From Micromonospora sp. KC723 (GTDB taxonomy: Bacteria > Actinomycetota > Actinomycetes > Mycobacteriales > Micromonosporaceae), in assembly GCF_004348595.1 (NCBI RefSeq), contig NZ_SMKD01000037.1, positions 1 through 43,860 of the forward strand: a stretch of 43,860 nt of DNA. The letters run 5' to 3'. This document shows positions 9,050 to 16,561 of the stretch, in pieces; the stretch's first letter is position 1, and each line of letters begins with the position of its first letter. The translations under genes were made by a program, and so were the position numbers. The notes beneath the pieces are model-generated. The model worked only from the letters and a program-made list of their open reading frames with translations, was not told the DNA's origin and made no database searches.

Positions 9050-9852
9050 CGCGGCACCGTCGCCGACCGCAACGCGGTCGAGTCCTCGAACGCGGGCACG
9101 GTGACCGTGGAGACCGTCTCGGTGTAACCGAGCTGCCAGTGGTCGACCGCCTGCTTGAACACCTGGACTCCCTGCGAGTCGGCGAGAGCCCGTTGGAGAC
9201 TGGCGGGATCACCGATTGCTACGATCTTGAACGGTGGGGAGTACACCCGGCCGTGCAGCAGCAGGGTGTTACCGACGCAGCGTACCGCGCTGGTGGAAAG
9301 CACGCGGACGTTCATGATTGACATCGCCTCCGCACCGCCGGCCCACAGCGCGTTCACGACCGCCTGGACGTCACCCTGGTGGACGACCAGGTCGTCGTTG
9401 GTGGCACCTTTGGGCAGGGTGCCGTCGGAGCGGCCCGGGGCGTCGTTGAGTTCGACGGTCACGCCGGAACCGGTGAGGGCGGTGAAACCGGCGGCCTGTT
9501 CGGAGGCCCGGGCCCGGGCCCGCTCGGCGGAGATCGGGCCGTCGGTGTCGGCCAGGGCGGCCGTCCGGTCCTCCACCTCGGCGCGCAACCGGGCGGCACG
9601 CAGCTCGCTCGACGCGACCCGTTCGCGACGGTCCTCGATGAGCTGGGTCAGCTCCGGGCGCCGGTCCTCCCGCAGGGCGGTGCCGTCGGCGGTGGTGGCG
9701 CTGGTGGTGAACAGCAGCCCGGCCGCGACGGCGATCAACGGCACCCCGATCGACCAGCCGGGCCGCCGCTGACGCGGGCGCCGTGGCAGGAACGCGGCGA
9801 CGGCCCGCCGCATGGCCTTCTGCCAGGACGCCGCGCCGGATGTGTACTCCAC
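9046..9852 (-). CDS. DUF881-family membrane-anchored protein
   Basis: This 268-aa protein has a basic N-terminus, one transmembrane helix at about residues 33-51, a coiled-coil stretch at about 66-115 rich in Arg, Glu and Ala, and a C-terminal extracytoplasmic domain. The layout matches DUF881 (YlxX/YlxW-like) proteins found beside crgA in actinobacterial division clusters. The start GTG 9852 has GGAGGG 8 nt upstream. The gene heads the operon DUF881-srtE-small membrane protein-trpG and is divergent from crgA. Its molecular function is unknown; a septal role is suggested only by the conserved neighbourhood. Confidence 0.88.
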   Translation of the reverse strand: MEYTSGAASWQKAMRRAVAAFLPRRPRQRRPGWSIGVPLIAVAAGLLFTTSATTADGTALREDRRPELTQLIEDRRERVASSELRAARLRAEVEDRTAALADTDGPISAERARARASEQAAGFTALTGSGVTVELNDAPGRSDGTLPKGATNDDLVVHQGDVQAVVNALWAGGAEAMSIMNVRVLSTSAVRCVGNTLLLHGRVYSPPFKIVAIGDPASLQRALADSQGVQVFKQAVDHWQLGYTETVSTVTVPAFEDSTALRSATVPR

Positions 9853-9990
9853 CGAGCGTTCCCTCCGACTCGTCTGGTTTGTGCCCCGCCGCGACGCGGG
9901 TCGGCCTGCCCTTCCGGAGCAATCCCGTGCTTTTCGGTCACTCCGCGCACCGGTCCGACCCCATTCGTGGATCAGACGGCCTGTCCGGAC

Positions 9991-9996
9991 TACGCT
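9991..9996 (+). promoter_or_regulatory. Candidate -10 element for crgA (TACGCT)
   Basis: TACGCT fits the actinobacterial TANNNT -10 pattern and lies 86 bp before the crgA start, in the 230-bp divergent region shared with DUF881. No convincing -35 hexamer was seen. Confidence 0.35.
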
Positions 9997-10082
9997 AGCT
10001 GTCGAACATTATTGGCCATGGACCGTCGCCCCCGCGCCCGGTTGTCAGGCCGGACGAGGTCGTCACCCCTCTGGAGAGCGTC

Positions 10083-10346
10083 GTGCCCAAGTCTCAGGTC
10101 CGCAAGAAGAAGGTGTACACCCCGCCGACGGACGTGCGTCCGACGGCGACGGCGACGACGCGCAAGCCTAGCCCGGTGTGGCTGCCGGTCACGGCGGTCG
10201 CGTTGATCGTGGCCGGCATCGGCTGGCTGGTGGTCTACTACCTCTCCGAGCAGGAGTACCCGGTCGCCTCCTGGGGCTACTGGAACCTGGCCGTCGGCTT
10301 CGGCGGGATGGTCGCCTCGTTGATCCTGCTCTCCCGCTGGCGCTGA
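10083..10346 (+). CDS. crgA: Cell division protein CrgA
   Basis: This 87-aa protein has a basic N-terminus (MPKSQVRKKK) and two transmembrane helices at about 31-53 and 64-84, with the short conserved loop between them (YLSEQEYPVASWGYWN) and a terminal SRWR. This is the standard CrgA layout. CrgA is a septal membrane protein that interacts with FtsZ, FtsQ and PBPs and helps stabilise the divisome. The start GTG 10083 follows CTGGAGAG. The gene stands alone on the plus strand, divergent from DUF881, as in the mycobacterial Rv0011c-Rv0012 arrangement. Confidence 0.96.
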   Translation: MPKSQVRKKKVYTPPTDVRPTATATTRKPSPVWLPVTAVALIVAGIGWLVVYYLSEQEYPVASWGYWNLAVGFGGMVASLILLSRWR

Positions 10347-10463
10347 CGGCGGCGTCCCGCCCGGCACGACCCCCGTCACTGTCCCGCAACCCCGTCCTGC
10401 GCCGGCAGGTCGGGCAGCCTATGGTGTGCGCAGGGCGGCGTGGCCAGGTGCGAGAAGTCTCAC

Positions 10464-10479
10464 GTTACTGCTGGGTAAC
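10464..10479 (+). promoter_or_regulatory. Palindromic operator TTAC-N6-GTAA upstream of etfD
   Basis: GTTACTGCTGGGTAAC: perfect 5-bp arms around a 6-bp centre. It ends 8 bp before the -10 hexamer TAGGCT (10488-10493), so it occupies the -35/spacer region. The same palindrome (GTTAC-TGATCG-GTAAC) sits in the promoter of the FadE5-like gene at 27298-27313, and imperfect copies occur near 31461-31489. The short symmetric arms suggest a TetR-type regulator, which is inference. Confidence 0.65.
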
Positions 10480-10487
10480 CTTGCGCG

Positions 10488-10493
10488 TAGGCT
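10488..10493 (+). promoter_or_regulatory. -10 element TAGGCT of the etfD transcript
   Basis: TANNNT hexamer with ATG 10501 seven nucleotides downstream. The predicted transcription start would be at or next to that ATG, making the small ORF at 10501 leaderless and giving etfD a leader of about 130 nt. Confidence 0.5.
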
Positions 10494-10500
10494 GCACTGC

Positions 10501-10575
10501 ATGACCGAGCGGAGCGAGGTCATCGGCCGGTCCGGTCGAGGGTGCGGCAGCGGCGTCACGCCGTTTCCGCCCTGA
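10501..10575 (+). CDS. Possible 24-aa leaderless upstream ORF before etfD
   Basis: ATG 10501 is placed as expected for leaderless translation after the -10 element TAGGCT. It encodes MTERSEVIGRSGRGCGSG and six further residues to a TGA at 10573-10575, 55 nt before the etfD ATG. The first eight codons lie in a palindromic repeat, so the ORF may be a by-product of that repeat. No peptide family is recognised. Whether it is translated or attenuates etfD is unknown. Confidence 0.3.
   Translation: MTERSEVIGRSGRGCGSGVTPFPP
10502..10522 (+). repeat. Palindrome with GNA-type hairpin core
   Basis: Reading inward: TGACC, GA, GC, loop GGA, GC, GA, GGTCA. The outer arms pair perfectly (5 bp), the GA/GA steps can form tandem sheared G-A mismatches, and the core GCGGAGC belongs to the GCGNAGC class of unusually stable mini-hairpins. 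I recall closely similar units (GAGCGAAGCGAGGTC type) scattered through Micromonosporaceae genomes; only one copy was found in this window. Confidence 0.5.
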
Positions 10576-10630
10576 TCCGGTCCCGGTCGCCGAAGCCGCT
10601 CGACAGGCAGCAGACCGGGAGGCCAACTCG

Positions 10631-12829
10631 ATGGGCAGCGTCCAGATCGTCACCACGATCCTCGCGGCCGCCATCACCGCCGTGGCGGTGTGGCTTGCGG
10701 TTCGCGCGGTCATGAAGATGGTGGCAGTCATCCGCCAGGGGCAACCCGCGCCGGAGCGGTTCACCGACAGGGGCGCCCGCACCAAGGCCATGCTGGTGGA
10801 GACCGCCGGTCACACCCGCATGCTGAAGTGGAGCGTGGTGGGCGCCGCGCACTGGTTCGTGATGGTCGGCTTCATCGTGCTGTCGCTGCTGGTGCTGGAG
10901 GCGTACTTCGAGGTCGTCTCCCCGACCGGCGGCCTCCCGCTGATCGGCGGCCTGACGGTCTACGGCCTGGTCACCGAGCTGATCGCGATCCTCGGCACGG
11001 TCGGCATCCTGGTGCTGATCGCCATTCGCGTCCGCAACCGGCCCACCCGGCCGGGTGGGCGCTCCCGGTTCACCGGCTCGACCATGTGGCAGGGCTACTT
11101 CGTCGAGGGTGTCGTGCTCTCGGTGCTGATCATGGGCTTCGTGATCCGGGGCTTCAAGGTCGCCACCGACCACTTCGAGTACCCGGTCTGGGCCACCCCG
11201 GTCAGCCACGCCGTGGGCGCGCTGCTGCCGGCCTCGGAGGCCGGTGTCAGCATCGCCGCCCTCGTCAAGATCGCCATCTCGATGACCTGGCTCATCGTGA
11301 TCGCCCTGAACGTCACCATGGGTGTCGCCTGGCACCGCTTCCTGGCGTTCCCCAACATCTTCTTCAAGCGGGACCCGCAGAAGCCGGCCGGCTCCGGCCT
11401 CGGCGCGCTGCGGCCGATGACCAGCCAGGGCAAGCCGCTGGACTTCGAGGAGGCCGACCCGGAGAAGGACCAGTTCGGTGTCGCCCAGGTCGAGCAGTTC
11501 ACCTGGAAGGGCCTGCTCGACTTCAGCACCTGCACCGAGTGCGGCCGCTGCCAGTCCCAGTGCCCCGCCTGGAACACCGGCAAGCCGCTGTCGCCGAAGC
11601 TGCTCGTGCTCAGCCTGCGCGACCACGCGTACGCCAAGGCGCCGTACCTGCTGGCCGGTGGCGGCAAGGACCTGACCGGCGAGGAGAAGGCCACCGCGGC
11701 GCAGCTCGCCCACGTGGACGTGCTGGCCCTCGCCGAGGCCGACAAGCCGCTGGTCGGCACCGCCGAGGAAGGCGGCGTCATCGACCCGGACGTGCTCTGG
11801 TCCTGCACCACCTGCGGCGCCTGCGTCGAGCAGTGCCCCGTCGACATCGAGCACGTCGACCACATCGTCGACATGCGGCGCTACCAGGTGCTGATCGAGT
11901 CGAGCTTCCCGTCCGAGGCCGGCGTGATGCTCCGCAACCTGGAGAACAAGGGCAACCCGTGGGGCGCCCCGCAGAACACCCGCGAGGACTGGACCAAGGG
12001 CCTCGACTTCGAGGTGCCGCGGGTCGGCGAGGTCGACGACTTCGAGTACCTCTTCTGGGTCGGCTGCGCCGGCGCGTTCGAGGACCGGGCCAAGAAGACC
12101 ACCCGGGCGGTCGCCACCCTGCTCAACGAGGCCGGCGTCTCCTTCGCCATCCTCGGCGAGGGCGAGACCTGCTCGGGTGACCCGGCGCGCCGGATCGGCA
12201 ACGAGTTCGTCTTCCAGATGCTCGCCCAGCAGAACGTCGAGACCCTCAACGAGGCGTTCGAGGGTCGGGAGAAGGCCAAGCGCAAGATCGTGGCCACCTG
12301 CCCGCACTGCTTCAACACCCTCGGCAACGAGTACGGGCAGCTCGGTGGCGAGTTCGAGGTAGTCCACCACACCCAACTCCTGGCCCATCTGGTGGCCACC
12401 GGCAAGCTCACCCCGGTCCAGCCGGTCGACGGCGGCGTCACCTACCACGACCCCTGCTACCTGGGCCGGCACAACCGGGTCTTCGCCCCGCCACGCGAGG
12501 TGCTGGGCGCCGCCGTCTCCGGCGAGCTGACCGAGATGCCGCGCAACAGCGAGCGCTCCTTCTGCTGCGGCGCCGGCGGCGCCCGGATGTGGATGGAGGA
12601 GAAGGTCGGCAAGCGGATCAACGTGGACCGGGTCGAGGAGGCCATGTCCACCGGCGTGAAGACCGTGGCGGTCGGCTGCCCGTTCTGCTCGACGATGCTC
12701 AACGACGGGGTCAACGGCAAGGGCGCCGGTGAGCAGGTCGAGGTCGTCGACGTGGCCAACGTGCTGCTCCGCTCGGTCAAGCCGGACAGCACGGCGGGCC
12801 ACAAGGAGACCGAACCGGTCGCCGGCTGA
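10631..12829 (+). CDS. etfD: Membrane Fe-S oxidoreductase, EtfD-like (ETF:menaquinone electron transfer)
   Basis: This 732-aa protein has an N-terminal membrane part with about five or six helices (roughly 1-25, 68-92, 108-133, 158-175 and 205-235). Two [4Fe-4S] ferredoxin-type motifs follow: Cys301/304/307/311 and Cys392/395/398/402. The C-terminal half has CCG-type cysteine motifs as in heterodisulfide reductase HdrD (WVGCAG, TCPHCFNTLG, DPCYLGRHN, FCCGAGG, GCPFC). This matches the M. tuberculosis Rv0338c/EtfD family. EtfD passes electrons from the acyl-CoA dehydrogenase acceptor EtfBA to the menaquinone pool and is needed for beta-oxidation. No etfAB genes lie nearby. The promoter palindrome is shared with the acyl-CoA dehydrogenase gene at 27342, which fits this pathway. 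A perfect terminator hairpin follows. Confidence 0.88.
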   Translation: MGSVQIVTTILAAAITAVAVWLAVRAVMKMVAVIRQGQPAPERFTDRGARTKAMLVETAGHTRMLKWSVVGAAHWFVMVGFIVLSLLVLEAYFEVVSPTGGLPLIGGLTVYGLVTELIAILGTVGILVLIAIRVRNRPTRPGGRSRFTGSTMWQGYFVEGVVLSVLIMGFVIRGFKVATDHFEYPVWATPVSHAVGALLPASEAGVSIAALVKIAISMTWLIVIALNVTMGVAWHRFLAFPNIFFKRDPQKPAGSGLGALRPMTSQGKPLDFEEADPEKDQFGVAQVEQFTWKGLLDFSTCTECGRCQSQCPAWNTGKPLSPKLLVLSLRDHAYAKAPYLLAGGGKDLTGEEKATAAQLAHVDVLALAEADKPLVGTAEEGGVIDPDVLWSCTTCGACVEQCPVDIEHVDHIVDMRRYQVLIESSFPSEAGVMLRNLENKGNPWGAPQNTREDWTKGLDFEVPRVGEVDDFEYLFWVGCAGAFEDRAKKTTRAVATLLNEAGVSFAILGEGETCSGDPARRIGNEFVFQMLAQQNVETLNEAFEGREKAKRKIVATCPHCFNTLGNEYGQLGGEFEVVHHTQLLAHLVATGKLTPVQPVDGGVTYHDPCYLGRHNRVFAPPREVLGAAVSGELTEMPRNSERSFCCGAGGARMWMEEKVGKRINVDRVEEAMSTGVKTVAVGCPFCSTMLNDGVNGKGAGEQVEVVDVANVLLRSVKPDSTAGHKETEPVAG

Positions 12830-12857
12830 GGTCGTACCGGAGAACACCGCAACCACG

Positions 12858-12892
12858 ACGGCGGCGGCACCCACGGAGGGTGCCGCCGCCGT
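12858..12892 (+). terminator. Strong 15-bp terminator hairpin after etfD
   Basis: Perfect inverted repeat: ACGGCGGCGGCACCC (12858-12872), loop ACGGA, and its complement at 12878-12892. It lies 29 nt after the etfD stop with no T-run. Confidence 0.8.
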
Positions 12893-12945
12893 ACTCGTGC
12901 CGGGGGCGGGCCCGTGGAACAATCGCGCACATCGACGGCCTGCTG

Positions 12946-14265
12946 ATGACCACGCTGCTGCCCCTGGTCGGCTTCGTGCTGCTGACCGCCGGCAACGCGT
13001 TCTTCGTCGCGGCCGAGTTCGCCCTGGTCACCGTCGACCGCGCCGAGATCGACCGACGCGCCGACGCCGGGGACGCCAGCGCCGCCACCGTACGCCGGGC
13101 GCTGCGTGAACTCTCCTTCCAGCTCTCCGGCGCGCAGCTCGGCATCACCCTCACCGCGCTGCTCACCGGCTACCTCGCCGAGCCGGCGCTGGCCCGGCTC
13201 GTCGCCCCGCTGCTCGGCCCGTTGGGCGGGGCGGAGCGGTTCAGCCCGCTGCTCGCGCTGGCGCTGGCCACCCTGATCTCGATGCTCTTCGGCGAGCTGG
13301 TGCCGAAGAATCTCGCGCTGGCCCGGCCGATGCCGGCCGCGCTGGCCACCGCCGGGCCGATGCGCGCCTTTTCCCGCGCCTTCGGCTGGCTGATCGACAC
13401 GTTGAACAACTCGGCGAACCGGCTGGTCCGCCAGCTCGGCGTCGAACCGCAGGAGGAACTGGCCAGCGCCCGTTCCCCGGAGGAACTGGGGCTGCTGGCG
13501 GCCATCTCGGCCCGCGCCGGAGCGTTGCCGCCGGACACCGCGATGCTGCTGCGGCGGACCATCCGCTTCGGCGACAAGCGGGCCGCGGAGGCGATGACAC
13601 CGCGGGTCGACGTGATCGCCCTGCGGGCCACCGCCACGGTCGCCGAGCTGCTCGACCTGTCCCGACAGACCGGCCGGACCCGCTTCCCGGTCTACGAGGA
13701 GACCCTGGATGTGGTCACCGGCGTCGCCGGGGTGCCGGACGCGCTGGGCGTGCCGCTGGCCCGCCGGGCGTCGACCACCGTCGCGGCGGTCGCCCGGGAA
13801 CCGGTGTACGTCCCGGAGAGCCTCGACCTCGACGGGGTGCTGGCCGCGCTGAAGGACGCCGGTGCCGACCTGGCCATCGTGGTCGACGAGTACGGCGGCA
13901 CCGACGGTGTGGTGACCGTGGAGGACCTGGTCGAGGAACTGGTCGGGGAGATCGCCGACGAGTTCGACCCGGCCGCCGTGGACGACGCGCACGCGACCGG
14001 CCTGACCGTGCCGGGCGGCGAACGGACCGTCCTCGTCGACGGGGTGTTGCGGGCGGACGAGCTGGTCGAGCAGACCGGCTTCCGGCTGCCCGAGGGCCCG
14101 TACGAGACCCTTGCCGGGTTCCTGATGGCCCGGCTGGGACGCATCCCGGTGCCCGGCGAGACCGTCGACGAGACCGGCTACGAGTTCACCGTGGTCGAGG
14201 TCGAGCGGCACCGGATCGAGCAGGTCCGGGTGCTGCGTCCCGAGGAGCCGGAGGGTGATGACTGA
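12946..14265 (+). CDS. CNNM/CorC-type (hemolysin family) membrane transporter protein, full length
   Basis: This 439-aa protein has a DUF21/CNNM transmembrane domain (about 1-190) with the signature NAFFVAAEFALV at the N-terminus and FGELVPKN near 110. A pair of CBS domains follows (about 205-330, including AEAMTPRVDV and VVDEYGGTDGVVTVEDLVEE), then a CorC/HlyC C-terminal domain (about 345-430). Family members are linked to Mg2+ efflux and homeostasis; the hemolysin name is historical. ATG 12946 was chosen because the CNNM domain begins directly there. The in-frame extension runs into the preceding terminator. It overlaps the next paralogue by several codons, so the two are a translationally coupled pair and may form a heteromer. 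Confidence 0.9.
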   Translation: MTTLLPLVGFVLLTAGNAFFVAAEFALVTVDRAEIDRRADAGDASAATVRRALRELSFQLSGAQLGITLTALLTGYLAEPALARLVAPLLGPLGGAERFSPLLALALATLISMLFGELVPKNLALARPMPAALATAGPMRAFSRAFGWLIDTLNNSANRLVRQLGVEPQEELASARSPEELGLLAAISARAGALPPDTAMLLRRTIRFGDKRAAEAMTPRVDVIALRATATVAELLDLSRQTGRTRFPVYEETLDVVTGVAGVPDALGVPLARRASTTVAAVAREPVYVPESLDLDGVLAALKDAGADLAIVVDEYGGTDGVVTVEDLVEELVGEIADEFDPAAVDDAHATGLTVPGGERTVLVDGVLRADELVEQTGFRLPEGPYETLAGFLMARLGRIPVPGETVDETGYEFTVVEVERHRIEQVRVLRPEEPEGDD

Positions 14266-15262
14266 GCTGCTGGTCGCCGTGGTGCTGCTGCTCGGCAACG
14301 CGTTCTTCGTGGGCAGCGAGTTCGCGCTGATCGCGTCCCGTCGTACGGTGGTCGAGCCGCTGGCCACGACCTCCCGACGGGCCCGCTGGGCGCTGGCGGC
14401 GATGAACCAGATCCCGCTGATGATCGCCGGGGCGCAGCTCGGCATCACGGTCTGCTCGCTGGGGCTCGGCGCGATCGCCGAGCCGGCGCTGGCGCACCTG
14501 CTGGAGCCGGCTTTCCACGGGGTGGGGCTGCCCGACGGGGCGGTGCACCCGGTCTCGTTCCTGATCGCGCTGGCCGTGGTGGTGTTCCTGCACACCGTGG
14601 TCGGCGAGATGGTCCCGAAGAACATCACCCTGGCCGGGCCGGAGCCGTGCGCGCTCTGGCTGGGACCGGCCATGCTGGCGTTCTGCCTGGCCACCAAGCC
14701 GCTGCTGCTGGCCATGAAGTGGGCGGCCCGGCAGGTGTTGTGGCTGTGGCGGATCGAGGCGATTGAGGCGGTGAAGACCGTCTTCACCGCGGAGGAGCTG
14801 GCCGGGCTGGTGTCGCAGGCGCGTACCGAGGGGTTGCTGGACGCCGAGGAGCACGCCCGGATCACCGGTGCGCTGGCCCTGCATGCCCGGACGGCCGCCG
14901 ACGCGCTGCAACCCTGGTCGACGGTGACCACCGTGGCCGAGGACGTGTCACCGGCCTCACTGGAGGTGTTGGCCACCCGTACCGGCCGGTCGCGCTTTCC
15001 GGTGGTGCAGCGGACCACCCGGCGGGTGCTCGGTTTCGTACACGTCAAGGACGTGCTCGGCTGCTCCGGGGCGGCCCGTCGGGCCCCGGTTCCCGCCGGC
15101 GTCTACCGGCCGCTGGCCGTGGTGCCGCCGGACCGTACCCTGGCCGACCTGCTGCTGGCGATGCGGCGCGAGCGGCGGCACATGGTGCTGGTGAGCGATG
15201 GCCGCCGCCCCCTCGGCGTGGTGACATTGGACGATGTATTGACGGCCGTAGTTGGAAAATAG
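14255..15262 (+). CDS. Second CNNM/hemolysin-family protein, lacking the CorC_HlyC domain
   Basis: This 335-aa protein has a DUF21/CNNM domain (LLGNAFFVGSEFALIASRR; VVGEMVPKN near 125) and a CBS pair, but it ends right after the second CBS domain (VVTLDDVLTAVVGK). The C-terminal CorC_HlyC domain of its upstream partner is absent. The start is GTG 14255 or ATG 14258 (VMTELL); both lie inside the end of the upstream gene. Tandem long/short CNNM pairs are common in actinobacteria and suggest a heterodimeric transporter, which is inference. The hydrophobic N-terminal half is intact, so truncation by mutation is unlikely. Confidence 0.88.
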   Translation: MMTELLVAVVLLLGNAFFVGSEFALIASRRTVVEPLATTSRRARWALAAMNQIPLMIAGAQLGITVCSLGLGAIAEPALAHLLEPAFHGVGLPDGAVHPVSFLIALAVVVFLHTVVGEMVPKNITLAGPEPCALWLGPAMLAFCLATKPLLLAMKWAARQVLWLWRIEAIEAVKTVFTAEELAGLVSQARTEGLLDAEEHARITGALALHARTAADALQPWSTVTTVAEDVSPASLEVLATRTGRSRFPVVQRTTRRVLGFVHVKDVLGCSGAARRAPVPAGVYRPLAVVPPDRTLADLLLAMRRERRHMVLVSDGRRPLGVVTLDDVLTAVVGK

Positions 15263-15318
15263 TGAACTACGGGTTGTGCGCGGGCGATCGCGTAGATGTG
15301 AAATGACCGAAGGCCGCC

Positions 15319-15347
15319 TTGATTCCGCTGCCCGCTTTCCCTAATGT
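15319..15347 (+). promoter_or_regulatory. Promoter of the first NlpC/P60 gene
   Basis: TTGATT (15319-15324), a 17-bp spacer, and TAATGT (15342-15347). Predicted start near 15354, giving a 5' leader of about 75 nt. I looked for the c-di-AMP (ydaO) riboswitch found before many actinobacterial wall hydrolase genes and did not recognise it here. Confidence 0.55.
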
Positions 15348-15429
15348 TGCACCGGCCGCTGTGGGTCGTCTGCCTCCGTCTTCCCCTCAGTGAGGCGCCC
15401 GGCGGTCGGTTGCAAAGGAGTCGGTGCCG

Positions 15430-16440
15430 GTGGCAACCATGCCCCTCCATCGTCACGTCCAGGGTCGGCCGCCTGCTCGTCGGGCCGGTCTGCGCCGCGC
15501 TGTCCGCCGCCTGATCACCGTGGTCGCCGCGGTGGTCGTCGGCGCCGGGATGCTCGTCGCGCCGGCGCACGCCGCGCCCTCGCCCGAGGAGATCGAGGCG
15601 GCGATCGACAAGCAGTGGGAGCAGCTCGAACCGACCATCGAGCAGTACAACAAGGTCCGGGCGCAGCTCAAGCAGGACCGCAAGAAGGCGGAGGAACTAC
15701 AGAAGAAGATCGAGCCGCTGGCCCTGCAGACCGAGCTGGCTCTCAACCGGGTCGGCGACATGGCCTCCCGTTACTACATGACCGGCCCCTCGCAGGAGAT
15801 CGGCGCCCTGCTGGTCAGCGCGAAGCCGGACACCCTCACCGAGCAGCTGACCTACCTGGACCGGCTCGCCGCGCAGGAGCGCAGGGATCTCCAGGTCGTC
15901 ATCGACGCGCGGGCGAAGTTCGACGCCGAGAAGCAGAAGCTCGACGCGCTGATCGCCTTGGAGGTCAAGCAGGAGAAGGAACTGGCCGCCAAGAAGAACC
16001 AGATCAACGCGGAGATCAAGCGGCTCCAGGCCGCCATGCCGAAGACCACCGTGAAGGTCGACGGCTGCCCGACCATCAACGGCGTGGTGAGCAGCGCCGC
16101 ACGGACCGCGATCCGGGTGGCCTGCCAGCAGGTCGGTGACCCGTACGTCTGGGGTGCCACCGGCCCGAACTCGTTCGACTGCTCCGGCCTCACCCAGTTC
16201 GCCTACAGGGCCGCCGGCATCTCCCTGACCCACTTCACCGGTGCCCAGTGGAACGAGGGCAGGGCCATCCCGCGGTCCGAGGCACGCCCCGGTGACCTGG
16301 TCTTCTTCTTCAGTGACCTGCACCACGTCGGCCTCTTCCTGGGCGGCGACCTGATGGTGCACGCGCCACGCGCAGGCAAGCCGGTCCAGGTGGCCAACAT
16401 CAACCACATGCCGGTCGCCGGTTTCCGCCGGCCGGGCTGA
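15430..16440 (+). CDS. Secreted NlpC/P60 peptidoglycan endopeptidase (RipA/RipC-like)
   Basis: This protein of about 336 aa has a signal peptide (basic to about residue 28, hydrophobic core 29-44, cleavage near AHA-AP at 48/49). A long alpha-helical coiled coil (about 50-200) rich in Glu, Lys and Gln follows, then an NlpC/P60 domain. Catalytic residues are visible: Cys251 in DCSGL, His299 in LHHVG and His311 in VHAP. It should cleave the D-Glu-mDAP bond of stem peptides during daughter-cell separation. GTG 15430 is preferred because AAAGGAG (15414-15420) then lies 9 nt upstream; GTG 15424 is only 3 nt away. ATG 15439 is another option. The upstream coiled coil resembles autoinhibitory helices of RipA-type enzymes. 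Confidence 0.92.
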   Translation: MATMPLHRHVQGRPPARRAGLRRAVRRLITVVAAVVVGAGMLVAPAHAAPSPEEIEAAIDKQWEQLEPTIEQYNKVRAQLKQDRKKAEELQKKIEPLALQTELALNRVGDMASRYYMTGPSQEIGALLVSAKPDTLTEQLTYLDRLAAQERRDLQVVIDARAKFDAEKQKLDALIALEVKQEKELAAKKNQINAEIKRLQAAMPKTTVKVDGCPTINGVVSSAARTAIRVACQQVGDPYVWGATGPNSFDCSGLTQFAYRAAGISLTHFTGAQWNEGRAIPRSEARPGDLVFFFSDLHHVGLFLGGDLMVHAPRAGKPVQVANINHMPVAGFRRPG

Positions 16441-16460
16441 CCCGCCCCCGCGCTGTAGCG

Positions 16461-16489
16461 GACCCCCGGCCGGCTCCGGTCGGGGGTTC
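16461..16489 (+). terminator. Terminator hairpin after first NlpC/P60 gene
   Basis: ACCCCCGGCCG paired with CGGTCGGGGGT (one G-T wobble) around a very small loop, 20 nt after the stop, followed by TTCG. Confidence 0.65.
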
Positions 16490-16549
16490 GCCGTATCCGG
16501 CTCCGGCGTGTCCGGTCACGGATGGTTGCGAGGCGATTACTGGCGTCTC

Positions 16550-16555
16550 TAGGGT
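16550..16555 (+). promoter_or_regulatory. -10 element TAGGGT of second NlpC/P60 gene
   Basis: TANNNT hexamer exactly 6 nt before GTG 16562. It indicates a leaderless transcript and supports that start. Confidence 0.5.
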
Positions 16556-16561
16556 GGCCGG

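Noticed and set aside
12457..15048. Very long minus-strand open frame opposite etfD and the two CNNM genes
   Set aside because: A GC-bias shadow: it is antisense to three well-supported genes and has Arg/Gly/Ser/Asp-rich composition without domains.
15263..15423. c-di-AMP (ydaO) riboswitch before the first NlpC/P60 gene
   Set aside because: The leader is only about 75 nt after the predicted start and the conserved ydaO core was not found.
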